DNA of 64,000 nt from Nymphaea colorata (Eukaryota > Streptophyta > Magnoliopsida > Nymphaeales > Nymphaeaceae), in contig NC_045151.1 of the NCBI RefSeq assembly GCF_008831285.2, positions 4,213,544-4,277,543 on the forward strand, read 5' to 3'. Position numbers and translations under genes: made by a program. The notes under the pieces are model-generated. The model was given only the letters and a program-made list of their open reading frames with translations. It was not told where the DNA came from and made no database searches. Below are positions 62,752 to 64,000 of this stretch, piece after piece (within the stretch, counting starts at the first letter, position 1; every line of letters begins with the position of its first letter).

Positions 62752-64000
62752 TAATGAGTTGAACTTGTAGTTAAGGATCTAATGAATTGAAGTCACATTC
62801 AATTAAGTATGTGTGATCAAACGAATCACTTAAATCCCACTCCTGTTTATACGAACAACTGATTTCAATCGCTTATATCGCGTACTATAGATGTAACGAC
62901 AAGTTGAATTCTTTCGATTAAGTACGAGGGATGAAACTATGCATAGATCCATTTTTAACTATATGAACCTGTGATTTCAATCATTTAAATCGTTCTTTAT
63001 AGAAGTAATAAACGGTAAAACACATTATGTTAACTATAAGGATCAATTGAATGACTTGAATCACAAGTAATGCATAAATGTGCTTAAACATGCATGTTGA
63101 ATGATTTAGTGGAATGAAATCACAAGCTTGTAAGAACATAAACGACATTTAAGTGATTTACTTGCTGAATTTTAGTTAATATAATGCGTTTCGCTTGTTA
63201 TTGCATCTATAATGAATGATTTAAATGGTTCAAACTAAAAGTTTGTATGAAAAGAAATGAAATTCAAGTCATTCGTTTGATCGCTTATCATTCCCCTAAT
63301 GAGTTGAACTTGTAGTTAAGGATCTAATGAATTGAAGTCACATTCAATTAAGTATGTGTGATCAAACGAATCACTTAAATCCACTCCTGTTTATACGAAC
63401 AACTGATTTCAATCGCTTATATCGCGTACTATAGATGTAACCACAAGTTGAATTCTTTCGATTAAGTACGAGGGATGAAACTAATGCATAGATCCATTTT
63501 TAACTATATGAACTGTGATTTCAATCATTTAAATCGTTCTTTATAGAAGTATAAACGGTAAAACACATTATGTTAACTATAAGGGATCAATTGAATGACT
63601 TAAATCACAAAGTAATGCATAAATGTGCTTAAACATGCATGTTGAATGATTTAGTGAATGAAATCACAAGTTGTAAGAACATAAATGACATTTAAGTGAT
63701 TTACTTGCTTATTTTAGTTAATATAATGTGTTTCGCTTGTTATTGCATCTATAATGAATGATTTAAATGGTTCAAACTAAAAGTTTGTATGAAAAGAAAT
63801 GAAATTCAAGTCATTCGTTTGATCGCTTATCATTCCCCTAATGAGTTGAACTTGTAGTTAAGGATCTAATGAATTGAAGTCACATTCAATTAAGTATGTG
63901 TGATCAAACGAATCACTTAAATCCCACTCCTGTTTATACGAACAACTGATTTCAATCGCTTATATCGCGACTATAGATGTAACGACAAGTTGAATTTTTC
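62752..64000 (-). repeat. Array B units resuming the ordinary ~545 bp form, running off the window
   Basis: Markers lie at 62752, 63298 and 63841. Both complete units have the usual two reverse subrepeats and restored EcoRI and HindIII sites (GTTGAATTCTTTCG near 62903 and 63447). The array continues past the window end, so its true length is unknown. Confidence 0.9.

Noticed and set aside
1-64000. CRISPR array
   Set aside because: The repeats are about 110, 542 and 1,200 bp long and directly adjoin one another without unique spacers of 25-40 bp. No cas-like genes are present.
1-64000. Transposable elements, tRNA, rRNA or telomeric repeats
   Set aside because: No polyprotein-like frames, terminal repeats with target duplications, cloverleaf-like stems with GTTCRANNC, rRNA-like conserved blocks or short telomere arrays were seen. 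Every stretch I read is explained by the subrepeat family or the gap.
14461-64000. True biological single-base indels as the main source of B-unit length variation
   Set aside because: The missing bases fall at substitution sites between copies, which fits dropped consensus bases better than random indels. Real indels may still exist among them.
1-64000. Promoters, ribosome binding sites or terminators
   Set aside because: AT-rich words and short stems resembling such signals occur in every unit by composition alone, and there is no gene for them to serve.

Overview
This window is satellite DNA from end to end, and I find no credible gene on either strand. It is A+T-rich (roughly two-thirds by eye). 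It is built from one family of about 105-120 bp subrepeats, recognisable by the core TTAAATGATTGAAATCAC, that occurs in both orientations. Tens of kilobases of homogenised tandem repeats without open reading frames, plus one scaffold gap of exactly 100 N, point to a eukaryotic nuclear genome (pericentromeric, centromeric or other constitutive heterochromatin). I cannot name the species.

Array A (1 to about 14,460). Tandem units of about 1.2 kb alternate between two types, a1 and a2, giving a higher-order repeat of about 2.4 kb. Each unit holds about four forward subrepeats, a short spacer and about six reverse subrepeats, so each unit contains inverted repeats. The order is clean from 1 to 7,263. 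One unit (7,264-8,465) is an a1/a2 hybrid, and 11.9-12.9 kb is rearranged just before the array ends.

Array B (about 14,461 to 64,000). Tandem units of about 542 bp each hold five subrepeats, three forward and two reverse. The B unit is the reverse complement of about half of an a2-type A unit: the part spanning the reverse-to-forward switch, with one subrepeat deleted. The higher-order polarity therefore flips at about 14.46 kb. The individual subrepeats at the join stay in register and in the same orientation. I count 93 copies of the B marker ATGAGTTGAACTTGTAG. Within B there are an alternating dimer (about 1.09 kb, 46.2-49.5 kb), a complex multi-type block (50.6-62.75 kb) with shortened units of about 430 bp, and a 1,528 bp trimer in two tandem copies. 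A 100-N gap lies at 44,910-45,009.

The most consequential observation concerns the assembly. From about 7.4 kb onwards, single-base deletions recur at exactly the sites where repeat copies differ by a substitution. For example, GTAACCACAAG and GTAACGACAAG both exist, and so does GTAACACAAG. That is what a consensus would produce if it dropped unresolved bases in collapsed repeats. Copy number, unit lengths and fine variants in array B should be read with that in mind.
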